Source: Cyprinodon diabolis (taxonomy: Eukaryota; Chordata; Actinopteri; Cyprinodontiformes; Cyprinodontidae). From it: a DNA stretch of 64,000 nt. The position numbers were made by a program, and so were the translations under genes. Location of the stretch: assembly GCA_030533445.1 (NCBI GenBank), contig CM060083.1:27040166-27104165 (forward strand). Reading direction: 5' to 3'. The notes beneath the pieces were generated by a model. That model did not search any database, had not been told where the DNA came from, and was given only the letters and a program-made list of their open reading frames with translations. Within the stretch, counting starts at the first letter, position 1. The number at the start of each line of letters is the position of its first letter. This document shows positions 1-10,200 of this stretch, one piece after another.

Positions 1-1780
1 ATTAATGCCATATTCCTAGCACCCACATTCGTTTATTAATCAATACGAATCAGCTGATCTTAAAATGCTAATTTTAAGTTTGCTCTCTTAACACATGTTT
101 CACTGAAGAAGATCATACAGTAGGTGTTGCACTTCCACCCATTTTCTGTTTAAGTAATCGTAAGCTTCTTTATAATTAACGGTCCAATGTGAAAGTGATA
201 TTGTTTTAAAGTTTTATAAACTCATGTCACCAGGCTACTTTGTTTTGCCTATCCTACATTAAAATGTTAGCTTCATTCTAACCAATTTGAATAAACAACC
301 ACATGAAGATGCTATAGAGGGTTAACTACTGTAGGTAAGATGTTTATAGCCTACAACCACAAATCTATAGAACAATCTTTAAAAGAAAACGTCCCATTGA
401 AAATAAATTATTGTTGTGAAAAGTCTGGATTTAAAAACTAAATAAGGTTCTGTTTAACTTGTGAACCTATGCAATAATTTAAAAAGTGGTCAAGAGTGCC
501 TTATAAGTCATCTGTATTAATAATGACTCTTTAGTTGAGCAAATGGCTTACACCTTCCCACTACAGCCAAAGGTTTGCTGTGTTTTGTATCCTCAACAGT
601 CCAACTATATTAAATTTCCAAATTTGGCTGGGAAACATTTCCACTCCTAATATGTTTCTGTCTCTCCTGAGGATTCTCATGATAAGATCAGTTTCCTCAG
701 ACAGGCAGGTCCACACAGACAGAGCACTAATGGCAGGGAGCTGCCAGAGCTTAAAGGAAATATTGTTTGTTTTGTCTGCTGCTCTGTGCAATTTTGCAGT
801 GAGAGTGGAAGGCCTGTGCTCCTCTCTCCATCTGAGATAGAGGGATCCACCGAGTAGAGGGGGGTCAAGATCAAGCAGGAGGGGGAGGAGGAGTGACATC
901 TTCAGGGGAGAACAAGGAAAAGATGAAGAAACAGAGAACATCCCTAGTGGGCTGAAATCAGGACTTGGGACTGCTCACACACAAAAAAAGTGAAAAACAG
1001 AGCTCGTTAGTAAAATGATGTCTGCATTTAGAAAACATTTTAATTTAGACAAAATACATAATTGGTGTAATTACTCTATACAAACACGACTGTTAAAGGT
1101 GCCCGATTTTTATTTTATTTATGGTGCCTGTTGTCTTGTTGTACTTTGTGTGTCTTACAGTTTAGTTTTTAAGTGTTTTGACCATAACATTGTGTGAAAA
1201 GATGTATGCTGCAGTGCATTGGCACAATGAATACATGACAAAGTGTTAAAGCCAAAAAATTTCATTTAGAAGGGTAAGAAGAAATGGAAAGTTCAAGCTA
1301 AGTTTAAAAAAAACTATTAAAAAAATGGTATTAAGAAGGATTACTGTGGTTTAGGCTTATGCCCGACAGACCTGCACATGAAGATTCACAGAAAGGGTGT
1401 TTCTTAGTTACCCAAGTAGTTTTTTTGGATGTTAGATCAGGAGAGCATGGTGGAGGTGGAACAGGCTTTAAGGTGATTCCTAAAGGCAGTGAAATAGGAA
1501 CCAGGTTCTGCTAGTCGTGGGTGTGGAACCCAGTGGTGCCACAGGAGGTTTGTAAATGGCAGAAGGGGGACCAAGGAATGGTGGATGACTGGCCCCCTCC
1601 TCAGCTGATTAGGCTCTTTGGACCAGTTGGGCATCTTGTTTGAGCCATAGCAGCAGCACAATCACATTGGCTAATTTGTAACAAATAATGAATTTGATCG
1701 TAACAGGTTTAGAGTTCATATAGAGCCTAATTAGCATAAAAAACCTGCAGTAAAGCTTAAAAAAAAAAAGCTGTATATTT
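1..1780. other. no recognisable gene
   Basis: The stretch is AT-rich unique-looking sequence with only short chance reading frames. I see no exon, RNA gene or repeat I can name. Confidence 0.6.
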
Positions 1781-2036
1781 TTATCCATCCATCCATCTTC
1801 TTCTGTTTATCTGGGTTGTTTGTCGGGTTGCGGGGGTAGCAGCTTCAGCAGGGAGTCCCAGGCGTCCCTCTCTTTAGCCACTTGGGCCAGCTCCTCCAGC
1901 ACTCCCCGGCCACCCGAGAAACATAGTCCCTCCAGCGTGTTCTGGGTCTCCCCCTGAGCCTCCTTCCAGTGGGACGTGCCCGGAACGCCTCACCAGGGAG
2001 ACGTCCAGGAGGCATCCTAACCAGATGCCAGGGATC
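1781..2036 (-). repeat. LINE (L2/Rex-like) 3' end with (ATCC)n tail
   Basis: The plus-strand TCCATCCATCCATC is the tail of an inverted LINE. The minus strand encodes degenerate C-terminal LINE sequence (GREV/LLRLLPP-type region, then a KKMDGW-like end). The conserved GGACGTGCCCGGAACGCC and GGAGGCATCCTAACCAGATG blocks are frequent in teleost genomes. It is 5'-truncated. Confidence 0.7.
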
Positions 2037-2489
2037 TATCTATTTAGCGTAGCGATAAGATATTCAAAGCTTTTCATGATTAATATGAAAATGGCAGCGT
2101 TTTTTCTGACCTGTGAGCTAAGGTGGGATAGTCCTTTCTTTCACGGTTAACCAGGGAAAAGTTTATCTTTAAATCCCACATTTCTTTTACTTTAATATGG
2201 TATCCTATTACAAATCATATGTTATGATTCAATAATGGTGGTGTCAGAACCATGTTTTGCAGTCGGTAGATGGATGGAAGATGGCTTTGTCTCCTCTTTC
2301 TGCCAAATGGTGTCTGAACTGACTTTTAATTTTAGGGTCAACATTATATAGGCACACTAATGCCTATTGCTCAGTAAATTTTGGGGTGCTCAACAGTTTG
2401 TCCTAACTTGGCTGCAGATCTTGATAGCTTCTCCAGAGTCAGCATGACCGTTTTGGTCACTTCTCAGCTGATCTTCTTATTTAGATAAG

Positions 2490-2612
2490 AAGATCCATCC
2501 ATCCATCCATTTTTCATCGTTGCTGGGGTCTCGAGGGATGCTGGTGCCCATCTCCAGCCGTCAATGTAGGAGTGCACCCTGGGCAGGTCACCAGTCTATC
2601 GCAGGGCGGTAA
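2490..2612 (-). repeat. LINE 3'-tail fragment
   Basis: CCATCCATCCATCCATTTTT is followed by CATCTCCAGCCGTCAATGTAGG and CACCAGTCTATCGCAGGGC, a common teleost LINE 3' untranslated block in inverse orientation. Confidence 0.6.
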
Positions 2613-5004
2613 GAAGATCAGTTTAGATAAACATCTTGTTAGGTTAACACTGTACCAATTTATTATTGTTTTCATAATGTGGATTCAACATTGCCCTGTG
2701 GGTTGTTCAAAGCATTGGAAACAGTTTGATAGTAGGGAACTTGATTCTTGACCTTTCTCTGTGATCCTTTAGATCTTTGTTCACTATAATTCGGTTTCAA
2801 ACAGCTGGGGTGTCCACAGACCTGTATTCTAAAGTGACATTAAATTTGATACAAACATCTAAAAATATAATAAATAAATGTGTTATTTTAGATATTTTAG
2901 AAAGAAAACTTCATATTTTACTTTGAAGTTTAAGGGTAAGCCAGGGTTAAAAGAACAACTGTAATTGAAATATCTATATAAAATCTATCTATTATTACTA
3001 AAAATGTTTTAAAAATTTAAGTATGGTTATCCTTTAATTCCAAATTAAGCACAGCTTAGTCTTGCCAATTACACAAATTCAAAATACAAAATGTTGAAGG
3101 TTATGGTTGTACAAAACTATAGATGTTTAAATGAGAAATACAGGTAAACTTTATACTTTAATATTCACTTTAATGCTTGCCCATTAATTCCATTCTTAAA
3201 GTATTTAGGCTTCATGTACACCTTTAATGTATTATTAAAACAAATTGGACAACAGTTTCTTATTTTTTTTATTTTTCTCTTTAAGGTGTTAATAAGTCTC
3301 TGTTTAATGTTAAACTAAATGTCCCATGGAACACTTTTTACCCAACTACTACTATTCAAATTACATATAGAACTATGACCTTCAGCAGTTTGAGAATATT
3401 TATGTTGCCTTCAGCTTTTATTTGGAATCAGCAGCAAGGTTACACCTTTAAAGCATTTGCCATATTAATTTATAACTTTCTGTTCTACAGGGTGTTACAG
3501 AATACTTGGGAAATTGTTAATGAATGTAGCAAGTGTTCTCACTTTGTGGAAACATTTAAAATGGTTATTAAACTGATGACTGTGGATGCTCTAGCTACCT
3601 GCACTAAGGCTTTTCAAAACCTCCGAAAGGCTTGGAAATGGGATGCCATGCATCAAACAAGATGACTGAGGTTATCGGCTTTAAAGAATGAAAAGAACGA
3701 CATACCTCAGGCCCTCCTATACCGGATGTTTTGCATTACTGTGCAATACTCCTACACTTTCCTGCTGCAGACAAAAAAGATAAATGTAGCTTTTTCTTGG
3801 GTATTCATTCTTATTTGTCAAAATCAAAATGACAATAAAACATTTGGAAAAACATAACTTTAGTGATCAGTATATTGCATAATCAAAAAAGTAGTGAATT
3901 TAAAAATATATATAAATAATGTCCCCTTTATGTTTTGAATAAAAACATTTTATTCCTGGTATGCCTTTTTGTTTTAAAATCATCTGTATATATAGCGATG
4001 CAGAAAAAAAAAAATCTCAGAAAAATTTTTTTTTTTCCTGCAAATGTGTTGTTTTTGTAAAAGATCTGTTTAGCTGTTTGCAAATAGAACATGGACATGC
4101 TGACAAGCCTGTTGGACATGTTTTCATTGAGTGGAGATTGGCGCTTCACACAGCTTGATCAGAGCAAAGAGGTGAAGCTGCTTTGTGCCTCCAAACACTG
4201 AATAAACATAATGACATTGATCCCGCATCACTTGTCTTCACTGAGGCCAGACTGAGAGGTGAGGCAAGCAGCTCCTTTTTAAAGGAGATGCCTGAAGACT
4301 TTAAACCAAGGAACAGATTTAGGAAATTACTTCAAATCTGTTTTGCTTTTTTTTTTTTTTTTAGTCGATGGCACTCTAAAATCGCCCATCTTAATAAAGC
4401 TTTAGCCATAGTAAATATGAGAATTATTTTTAGTTTTAGACAAAAAATTTCTTTTTCTTAAGAGCAAAGCTATGTTAAAACTAAATTTAAGTTTTGAATT
4501 CACAATAGTGTACAAATTCAGAGGAGTCCCAAGCATGTAGTTGGCATGCACCATAAAATACATTTCAGTCCCTCTTCCTGGAGAACAGTGAGATGGATGA
4601 TGGTTACAGAGGCCCAGGACGATAGTTACAGTGGTCTATCATTCTTCCAGGAATCTACTTTAATCTCTACTTTATTCTAGACAGTCCTGGTTGCCTTTAT
4701 TTAAAAACATTTCCTCCAATCTCTCTATAGACAAAGGCCCAAATGATGGGCAGCTGGATTTTGTTCAACTTTGTTTGCATCTTAAAGGTGAAGAGGAAAC
4801 TCTCTTATTTCCATGTGGATCATCTAAAAAGTGGTCTTCCTAATTGTCAACCATTCTAGTGATATGTTTACGTAAGGCCGTCCTACGTGCTCGTCTCGTT
4901 AGCTGTTTTTTCTGCACATGCTCACTTTGAGGCATATTATTGTGGTGAGCTATGGTTTCAGCCAGTCATTGAAGCTCACCTTTCGCACCGCTGTTCTTTT
5001 AAAA
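2613..5004. other. no recognisable gene
   Basis: The sequence is AT-rich, with homopolymer runs near 4010 and 4350. The 96-codon frame at 3375-3665 shows no family motif and is probably chance. Confidence 0.55.
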
Positions 5005-5093
5005 TGGCCAAGGGTCATAAGATAAAAACTGTTGACGAAGTGTATGAGAAGAAAAGAAAGGCCCCAGATATATCCAAGAATAATTTGTGTTAG
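5005..5093 (+). other. short basic ORF truncated by hAT terminus
   Basis: After AAAATGG (good Kozak context) the frame reads MAKGHKIKTVDEVYEKKRKA for 29 codons. Its stop TAG is the first three bases of the hAT end at 5091. It is lysine-rich and of no recognised family. It may be part of an older element or a lost exon. Confidence 0.3.
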
Positions 5094-5591
5094 GGCTGGG
5101 CGATAATTCAATAATGATATATATCGATCGATAGACGTGTGGCGCAATAGAAAAAAAGAGGGTCGATAAAAGTTCGCTAAAGAAATGCAGTTTTCCTTCC
5201 TTCTCATTGTAGCCAATCATGTAGGTTTATGCTAGTCACTACTTCCTCCCAACCAATCGCGGACCCAGGCACGCCGTCACAAAGCGCCGCCCTCTCAAAC
5301 CACAACACAGAGCACATGAAAATGTCGCAGCAAGGAGAGGCGGAGGAAATTGTTCCAAAGAAAGGTTTTTGTAGTTTGCCAGTTTGGCAGTATTTCGGTC
5401 ATGGCAAGTCGGACAAAAAACAAACCACAGTCATCTGTAAAATATGTAGGGAACCAGTGAAAACGAAGTCTGATAACACAATCAACTTTTTTTTTTATCA
5501 TCTCAGCCGCTCACACCCGCAGGAGTACGAGCTGTGTAGGCCTCGGCGCGGCTCTCCTCCGAGGAATCTTCGGGGAAAAAATAAATAAATA

Positions 5592-5595
<4 letters not shown>
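5091..5595 (+). mobile_element. hAT-like relic, left end plus BED-finger ORF
   Basis: It begins with the hAT terminal sequence TAGGGCTGGGCGATAATTC at 5091 and runs through the BED-finger ORF. Homology to the 48.7-kb copy stops at an AAATAAATAA/TA microsatellite at about 5583. The right half and right terminus are absent. Confidence 0.78.
5229..5588 (+). CDS. BED-type zinc finger ORF of hAT relic (119 aa)
   Basis: The finger covers residues 53-100, with Cys70, Cys73, His91 and His96 in the CxxC...HxxxxH pattern after an aromatic WQYF start. The likely true start is the Met at 30 or 32 (MKMSQQGE). It ends at the microsatellite and has no transposase core. The frame has stayed open in both copies of the window. 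Confidence 0.68.
   Translation: MLVTTSSQPIADPGTPSQSAALSNHNTEHMKMSQQGEAEEIVPKKGFCSLPVWQYFGHGKSDKKQTTVICKICREPVKTKSDNTINFFFYHLSRSHPQEYELCRPRRGSPPRNLRGKNK

Positions 5596-5651
<56 letters not shown>
5595..5651. repeat. (TA)n microsatellite
   Basis: About 28 TA units directly join the broken right side of the hAT relic to the tRNA-like/LINE 5' segment. Confidence 0.95.
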
Positions 5652-5653
<2 letters not shown>

Positions 5654-5770
5654 CAACTGGATAGGTAACACCGACGACTCCGGCACAGCTGACCGGGGTT
5701 CGATTCCCGGCATGGACATCCAGGTGGACGCTTAGGCAAGGTCCTTTGTGCTTAGTGGCCTACCTCAGGC
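5652..5770 (+). other. tRNA-like module with Pol III B-box
   Basis: TAGCAACTGGATAGG resembles a type-2 Pol III A-box and GGTTCGATTCC (5697-5707) is a consensus B-box inside a T-arm-like CCGGGG...CCCGG hairpin. The spacing is about 35-40 bases. A full cloverleaf with acceptor pairing is not evident, so it is not a functional tRNA. It may be a SINE head or the 5' leader of the LINE ORF that begins at 5771. Confidence 0.5.
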
Positions 5771-6220
5771 ATGAGTGATACCGCAAATACAAGAGCCATA
5801 CCGGCTCGGACGTCGCCCGGGTTAACAAGGTCCGCGTCAGTTGCTAGGGAACCAGGGCAACTTGATGACAAATTGGCTACTGGAACAAGACATAGATGGA
5901 CTAGAGCAGAAAACTTGGTACTGATGAAATGCTACTATACAAGCGTCCCCAGTGAGAGAGGTTACATGCAGAGACTATGGGAATTATGGCAGCTCCAACA
6001 ACCATCATCCACACTGACAAAGAAACAACTACTAACTCAGTGTTCTAACATCCGCAAACGGCAGCTCCTATCACAACTAGAAATTGATGAGGTACAACTG
6101 ACATGCTGCAGTAAGGAGGAGTCAGGACAACAGGTCAGTAGGGAAATATCATCATCCAAACACACAGAGATTGGGTCCCCAGCCCCAACAACAACAAGCC
6201 CACTAAACGTAAGGCAATAA
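5771..6220 (+). pseudogene. LINE 5' ORF fragment with Myb-like head (149 aa)
   Basis: The protein begins MSDTANTRAIPARTSPG and contains RHRWTRAENLVLMKCYYTS...RGYMQRLWELW...LTKKQLLTQCSNIRKR, a Myb/SANT-like DNA-binding head with a conserved QCSNI-RK motif. I associate this head with non-LTR elements of the R2/R4 (Dong/Rex6) superclade, from general knowledge. No RT domain follows before the stop at 6220, so the copy is truncated. Exact family assignment is uncertain. Confidence 0.5.
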
Positions 6221-6301
6221 TTAAATCTTCAACCTAATATTTAACAATGCTTAGGTCTAACTGCATGAAAACTGTCCTGCCAGTCAATCAGCAACACTGT
6301 T

Positions 6302-6610
6302 AAAGGAATAGTACACCCAAAACATGATTAGCCTTCATTTTCTACTCACCCCCATGCTGAACAACACTCTGGAGTACTTTTTTGATATCTCAAATGCATC
6401 TGGAGATCTGGGAGGCTTCTTGCTGTCTGCTGACATTCAAATAATGGAGGTCTATGGTGCCCGAGGCAGAAAGGTCCATAAAAGTCCACAAAAAACATGT
6501 CAATATTATGACAATATTCCTCCATACTGCTCGTCCAATGTATTCCAAGTGTCCTGAGTGGGTAGCGTCCATAATTTACTCAAACGAAGTCATTTAGAAT
6601 GTTTTTAGAG
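6302..6610 (+). repeat. TTAA-bounded MITE-like repeat (left end)
   Basis: TTAAAGGAATAGTACACCC at 6301-6319, followed by CTACTCACCCCCATG, resembles a terminal motif common in fish DNA-transposon MITEs with TTAA target sites. The inverted right end is not seen. Confidence 0.4.
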
Positions 6611-6798
6611 CCTAAACAGTAGTGTATATAGGATTTCCTAAAAGCGCGTTCACGAGTCTACGGAAACCGCGGCAGACCAAACCAGATGAACTCATTCACT
6701 GTTTGATTATTTCAGTTGTGTTTATAACCCATTCTCATATCAATCCTGTAATTGATCATGCCATGGTTTTATACCAGGCTCCATTCCATCATTCATTC

Positions 6799-6905
6799 TT
6801 CACGGCAACTGGCCCCCTTTTGGTAGACCTTCACGGCAACTGGCCCTGGCCCTCTTTTGATAAGCCCTCGCGGCACTGGCCTTTTAGTAAGCCTTCGCGG
6901 CTCAT
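6799..6905 (+). repeat. 30-37-bp tandem repeat
   Basis: Three and a half units of the type TTCACGGCAACTGGCCC...TTTTGGTAGACC occur, with the later ones reading TTCGCGG. No coding role is evident. Confidence 0.75.
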
Positions 6906-7054
6906 CTCCTCTGTTACTCCTCCTGCCGTTCTACTTTTTTTAGCTTTCAATTCAGTCTCTGCCTTCTAGCATGCTATCTTATCGGGCCTCAACTTCTGCA
7001 ATTTTGGGCCCTATTTTTTGCTCCTGTTCATGCATATCTATCAAAATTAAGCGC

Positions 7055-7404
7055 TGTCATGATCGGCAGGATTTCTAGCCCAGATGCAGAACACACACAC
7101 AGAGGCAGAGAAAAAGTCCAAAGGTTTATTGAGTTCAGACAGGGATCTTCTTGGAAAGCAGAGAGGACAAAACAGGTTAGGTGCAGGTTCAGGTTCCTGG
7201 GAAGTCAGGGAGTCAGACAGGCAGGCTGGCTCAGGCTTGCTAACCACAACAGGGTCAAAACAATCCGGCCTAGAGTGAAGTTCCCCTCCAGCTTATATAG
7301 GGAAACTCTTAATGAGCTAATGGGGAACAGCTGCCACGACTGAGCACAAGCTCCCAGGAAGGATCTATGGCACCCTCTGGTGGGCAAGCCTCTGGATCCT
7401 GACA
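7055..7404 (-). repeat. 3' LTR of the short LTR element
   Basis: This is a 350-bp copy with TG...CA ends. On the minus strand TATATAA lies near 7300-7293 and AATAAA at 7130-7125, which gives a plausible U3-R order. Confidence 0.87.
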
Positions 7405-7639
7405 GAACCCCCCCCCCTCAAGGGCGGATTCCAGACGCCCAAAAAAGAGACCCAAAAAACAACCCACCCAGGGTGGGCGGAGGGGGAACCAGGGATGCAA
7501 GGCAGAGTCTCAGGAGGCCGGCCGTAGGACCGGAGCTGATGCAGACGCTCTGGAGTCCGGAGTCTCCAAAGCTGCAGGGACCTTGGAGGAGGACGCCACC
7601 TCCGCTTCTGCAGGAAGCTCCGAGAAAGACGCCGCCTCC

Positions 7640-8115
7640 GCTTCTGCTGCTCTGCAACAGGCTCAGACAGGACCGCCCACTACGGCTCCGAATCAGGAAC
7701 ACAGGAAACCGCAGACTGCGGCTCCGAATCAGGAACTGAGGAGGCCGCAGATTGCGGTTCCGAATCAGGAACACAGGAGACCGCAGATTGCAACTCCGCA
7801 TCAGGAACAGCGGAGGCCACCGACTGTGGCTCCACAGGAACACAGGACACCGCAGATTGCGGCTCCGAATCAGGAACAAAGGAGGCCACCGACTGTGGCT
7901 CCAAATCAGGAACAGAGGAGACCACCGACAGTGGCTCCACATCAGGAGTCTCTGGAAGACACAGAGCGGGCTCAGGGGTCTCCAGACTGCTCAGAATGGG
8001 CTCAGGGGTCTCCAGACGGCTCAGAGCGGGCTCAGGGGTCTCCAGACGGCTCAGAGCGGGCTCAGGGATCTCCAGACAGCTCAGAGCGGGCCCATGGGTC
8101 TTCAGATGGCTCAGA
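7640..8115. repeat. coding minisatellites (36-bp and 30-bp units)
   Basis: From about 7640 to 7960, units of about 36 bp (GCTCCGAATCAGGAAC type, some with 6-9-bp deletions) repeat about eight to nine times. From about 7960 to 8115, 30-bp units (GGGCTCAGGGGTCTCCAGAC type) repeat five times. Both keep the gag-like frame on the minus strand. Confidence 0.85.
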
Positions 8116-8228
8116 AGTTCCTGCAGGATGCGCATCGTTTCCTCGTGAGTCTTGCGTGACTCACGGACCAAATCTTTCAAAGGGAGTGTGTCTGCTGGGC
8201 TAATCTGTTGGCCGGATTGTTCTGTCAT
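7680..8228 (-). CDS. gag-like repeat protein of the LTR element (182 aa)
   Basis: The start ATG (8228-8226) lies within the last six bases of the LTR (ATGACA), and the frame runs on as MTEQSGQQISPADTL. A short helical head is followed by about five 10-residue units (LSRLETPEPA type), then about eight 12-residue units (PDSEPQSAVSCV type), before the frame closes. The same ORF is also open upstream to 8291 in the LTR. No zinc knuckle or enzyme motif is seen. I infer it is the N-terminal part of a retroelement gag expanded by coding repeats. Its function is unknown. Confidence 0.55.
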   Translation of the reverse strand: MTEQSGQQISPADTLPLKDLVRESRKTHEETMRILQELLSHLKTHGPALSCLEIPEPALSRLETPEPALSRLETPEPILSSLETPEPALCLPETPDVEPLSVVSSVPDLEPQSVASFVPDSEPQSAVSCVPVEPQSVASAVPDAELQSAVSCVPDSEPQSAASSVPDSEPQSAVSCVPDSEP

Positions 8229-8560
8229 GATCGGCAGGATTTCTAGCCCAAATGCAGAGCACACACACAGAGGCAGAGGAAAAAAGTCCAAAGGTTTATT
8301 GATTACAGACAGGGTTCTTCCTGGAAGACAAAGAGGACAAACAGGTTAGATTCAGGTTCAGGTTCCAGGGGAAGTCAGAGAGTCAGACAGGTAGGCTGGC
8401 TCAGGCTTGCAGACCAAAACTGGATCAACAATCCGGCCTAGAGTGAAGTTCCCCTCCAGCTTATATAGGGAAACTATGGGAAACAGCTGCCACGACTGAG
8501 CACAAGCTCCCAGGAAGGATCTATGGCGCCCTCTGGTGGGCAAGCCTCTGGATCCTGACA
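8223..8560 (-). repeat. 5' LTR of the short LTR element
   Basis: This is a 338-bp copy with TG...CA ends. On the minus strand TATATAA lies near 8467-8461 and AATAAA at 8300-8295. Short indels relative to the other LTR indicate some age. Confidence 0.87.
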
Positions 8561-8879
8561 AGCGCTATGTTTTCTGCCAAGGTCTGAGCGCTAAAGATAA
8601 AGGAATCGTTTAAATACATTTCTTCTAATTATCTTTTCTCTTCTTGTGAGTTTTTCAAATTGAAATGGAGCCTAGTCAGAAGTTCAACTGAAGAAACTAA
8701 TTGTTCTCCTACATCCACCTGCAACACAGCCAATCAGCTTTTAGCCACACCTCCACGAAAGCCAATTGGAATCCAAAGTTCATCCTAAAAGGCCTCCGAT
8801 CCGCAACTGCTCCTGTGCGCAGGCAGTGGTTGCGCTGTGTGACTTCATTCAGAATACTGCTCTTACTGCATTCCCTGTC

Positions 8880-9010
8880 TCATCTCAACCAGTCCGGCAG
8901 AAGACCGCCATGTTGAGCCTGGTTCTGCCGTAGGTTTCTTCCCAACAGGGAGTTTTTTTTCTCCACTGTCGCTTGATGCTTGCTCATCATGGGCAGGTTC
9001 TCTCAACTTG
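8880..9010 (+). repeat. dispersed fish repeat fragment
   Basis: The motifs TTTCTTCCCAACAGGGAG and TCTCCACTGTCGCTTGATGC are typical of a widespread teleost interspersed repeat (LINE 3' region type). A related TCTCCACTGTCGCTG stretch occurs near 45310. No coding content is present. Confidence 0.4.
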
Positions 9011-9202
9011 TGTTATCCAAGCTAGACTTTCATCTTCCAGCTCCCTGAGTGAAGCGCTAAAATCAGCTCACGCAGTCCACTGGATCTCCCCATAAATCGC
9101 AACATACCGTCTCACTAACCAGCATTCTACAGACTGACCAAATTCATCTATCTCCACTCCACCACCAGTTTCAGGCCTGGGGGGAAACAGTCCTGTTCTT
9201 TA

Positions 9203-9272
9203 CTCCTGTTCATGCATATCTATCTAAATTCAGCGTCATGTTTCCTGACGAGGTCTGAGCACTAAGACAAAG
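9203..9272 (+). repeat. second copy of a ~75-bp repeat that hosts the LTR insertion
   Basis: CTCCTGTTCATGCATATCTAT...AGGTCTGAGC is found here uninterrupted. The other copy is 7020-7054 plus 8566-8603, split by the LTR element. Both copies run in the same direction. Confidence 0.7.
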
Positions 9273-10200
9273 TAGGGTATTTTAAAAAATCCGAAAATCC
9301 TCCACAATACCTTTTAAGTTTTAACTGCCTCAAAATGTTTAATCTACAGTGAAAATTATTTATAAGCTAGATCTTCACTCCTCCTATCCAGATCAGAGTT
9401 TTTGATGCCATACCCAAAAATCATAAGCATGAGCGCTTGATTTAAAAGCTCATCGCTCATCACTGTTTACCAAGAAGCGACCACTGATCACTGGTGTAGG
9501 GGGGATAAAGAGTTTAGCAATACAGTGTTTAGTCCTGTTTTTTTTTTCAGCATACTTAAATATTTGAGATCATTAAACAAAATATAAGATTGGACAACCT
9601 TCATTAACCACAAAATGATTTAGAGTTCTAGAGTAGCCAGTTAATCTAATATAGTTTAATTAAATTTAACTTTAATTAATATATATGGCACCAATTCACA
9701 ACATATGACAAAACCTGTGTTGTTACTGAAAATGTGTTTGACGCTGTGAAAAATGTTAGTGTGACAAAGGCAAAAAAAAGAGAAAAAAATCCCAAGCCCC
9801 CCCACCCTCACACATCAAAAAATAAAAAAGTACATAATTTTAAAGGTTTAAAGGTTTTTCCTTTACTTTGTGTGTAACATAAAAAACAAGATAATTCATT
9901 TTTCATTATTTGCATTAATCCAGAAAGATCACATTGAGGTAAAAAAAAAACAAAAAAACAAAAAAAAAAAACACTATTTTTGAGTTTGAGTTCTGGCATA
10001 GAAAGGCAGCATCAGAACTACTAAGTTACATAGTTAGACACACATAAAGAGAGAGAAAAAAATAAACTAAATAAAACATAGGAATTATAAGAATAGGAAG
10101 TGCATCAAAAAGACTGAATTAATAAAAGCATGCAAATTTAAACAATTTTAAAAGTTAAGCATAAGCTAAGAATCTTAAAGGGTTTGAAAGATTTTTAAAT

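Larger units (their letters stand above)
7055..8560 (-). mobile_element. short non-autonomous LTR retroelement (no pol)
   Basis: Direct repeats (7055-7404 and 8223-8560, about 90% identical) both begin TGTCATGATC and end ATCCTGACA. They are flanked by a 5-bp target duplication AGCGC at 7050-7054 and 8561-8565. The minus-strand orientation follows from a purine run (G-rich, 7405-7420) next to the left LTR, and from TATATAA and AATAAA order inside each LTR. The 818-bp interior encodes only a gag-like repeat protein. No protease, RT or integrase is present, so mobility would need a helper. The primer-binding site is not recognisable (no TGG just inside the LTR). Confidence 0.87.

Noticed and set aside
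3375..3665. 96-codon plus-strand frame as a possible host exon
   Set aside because: No family motif and no supporting splice context that I could defend.
5498..5739. Minus-strand frames with long Tyr-Ile repeats
   Set aside because: Translation of the TA microsatellite.
7418..8159. Long plus- and minus-strand frames across the LTR element interior
   Set aside because: They arise because 36-bp and 30-bp repeats keep several frames open. Only the minus-strand frame starting at the LTR end fits element orientation.
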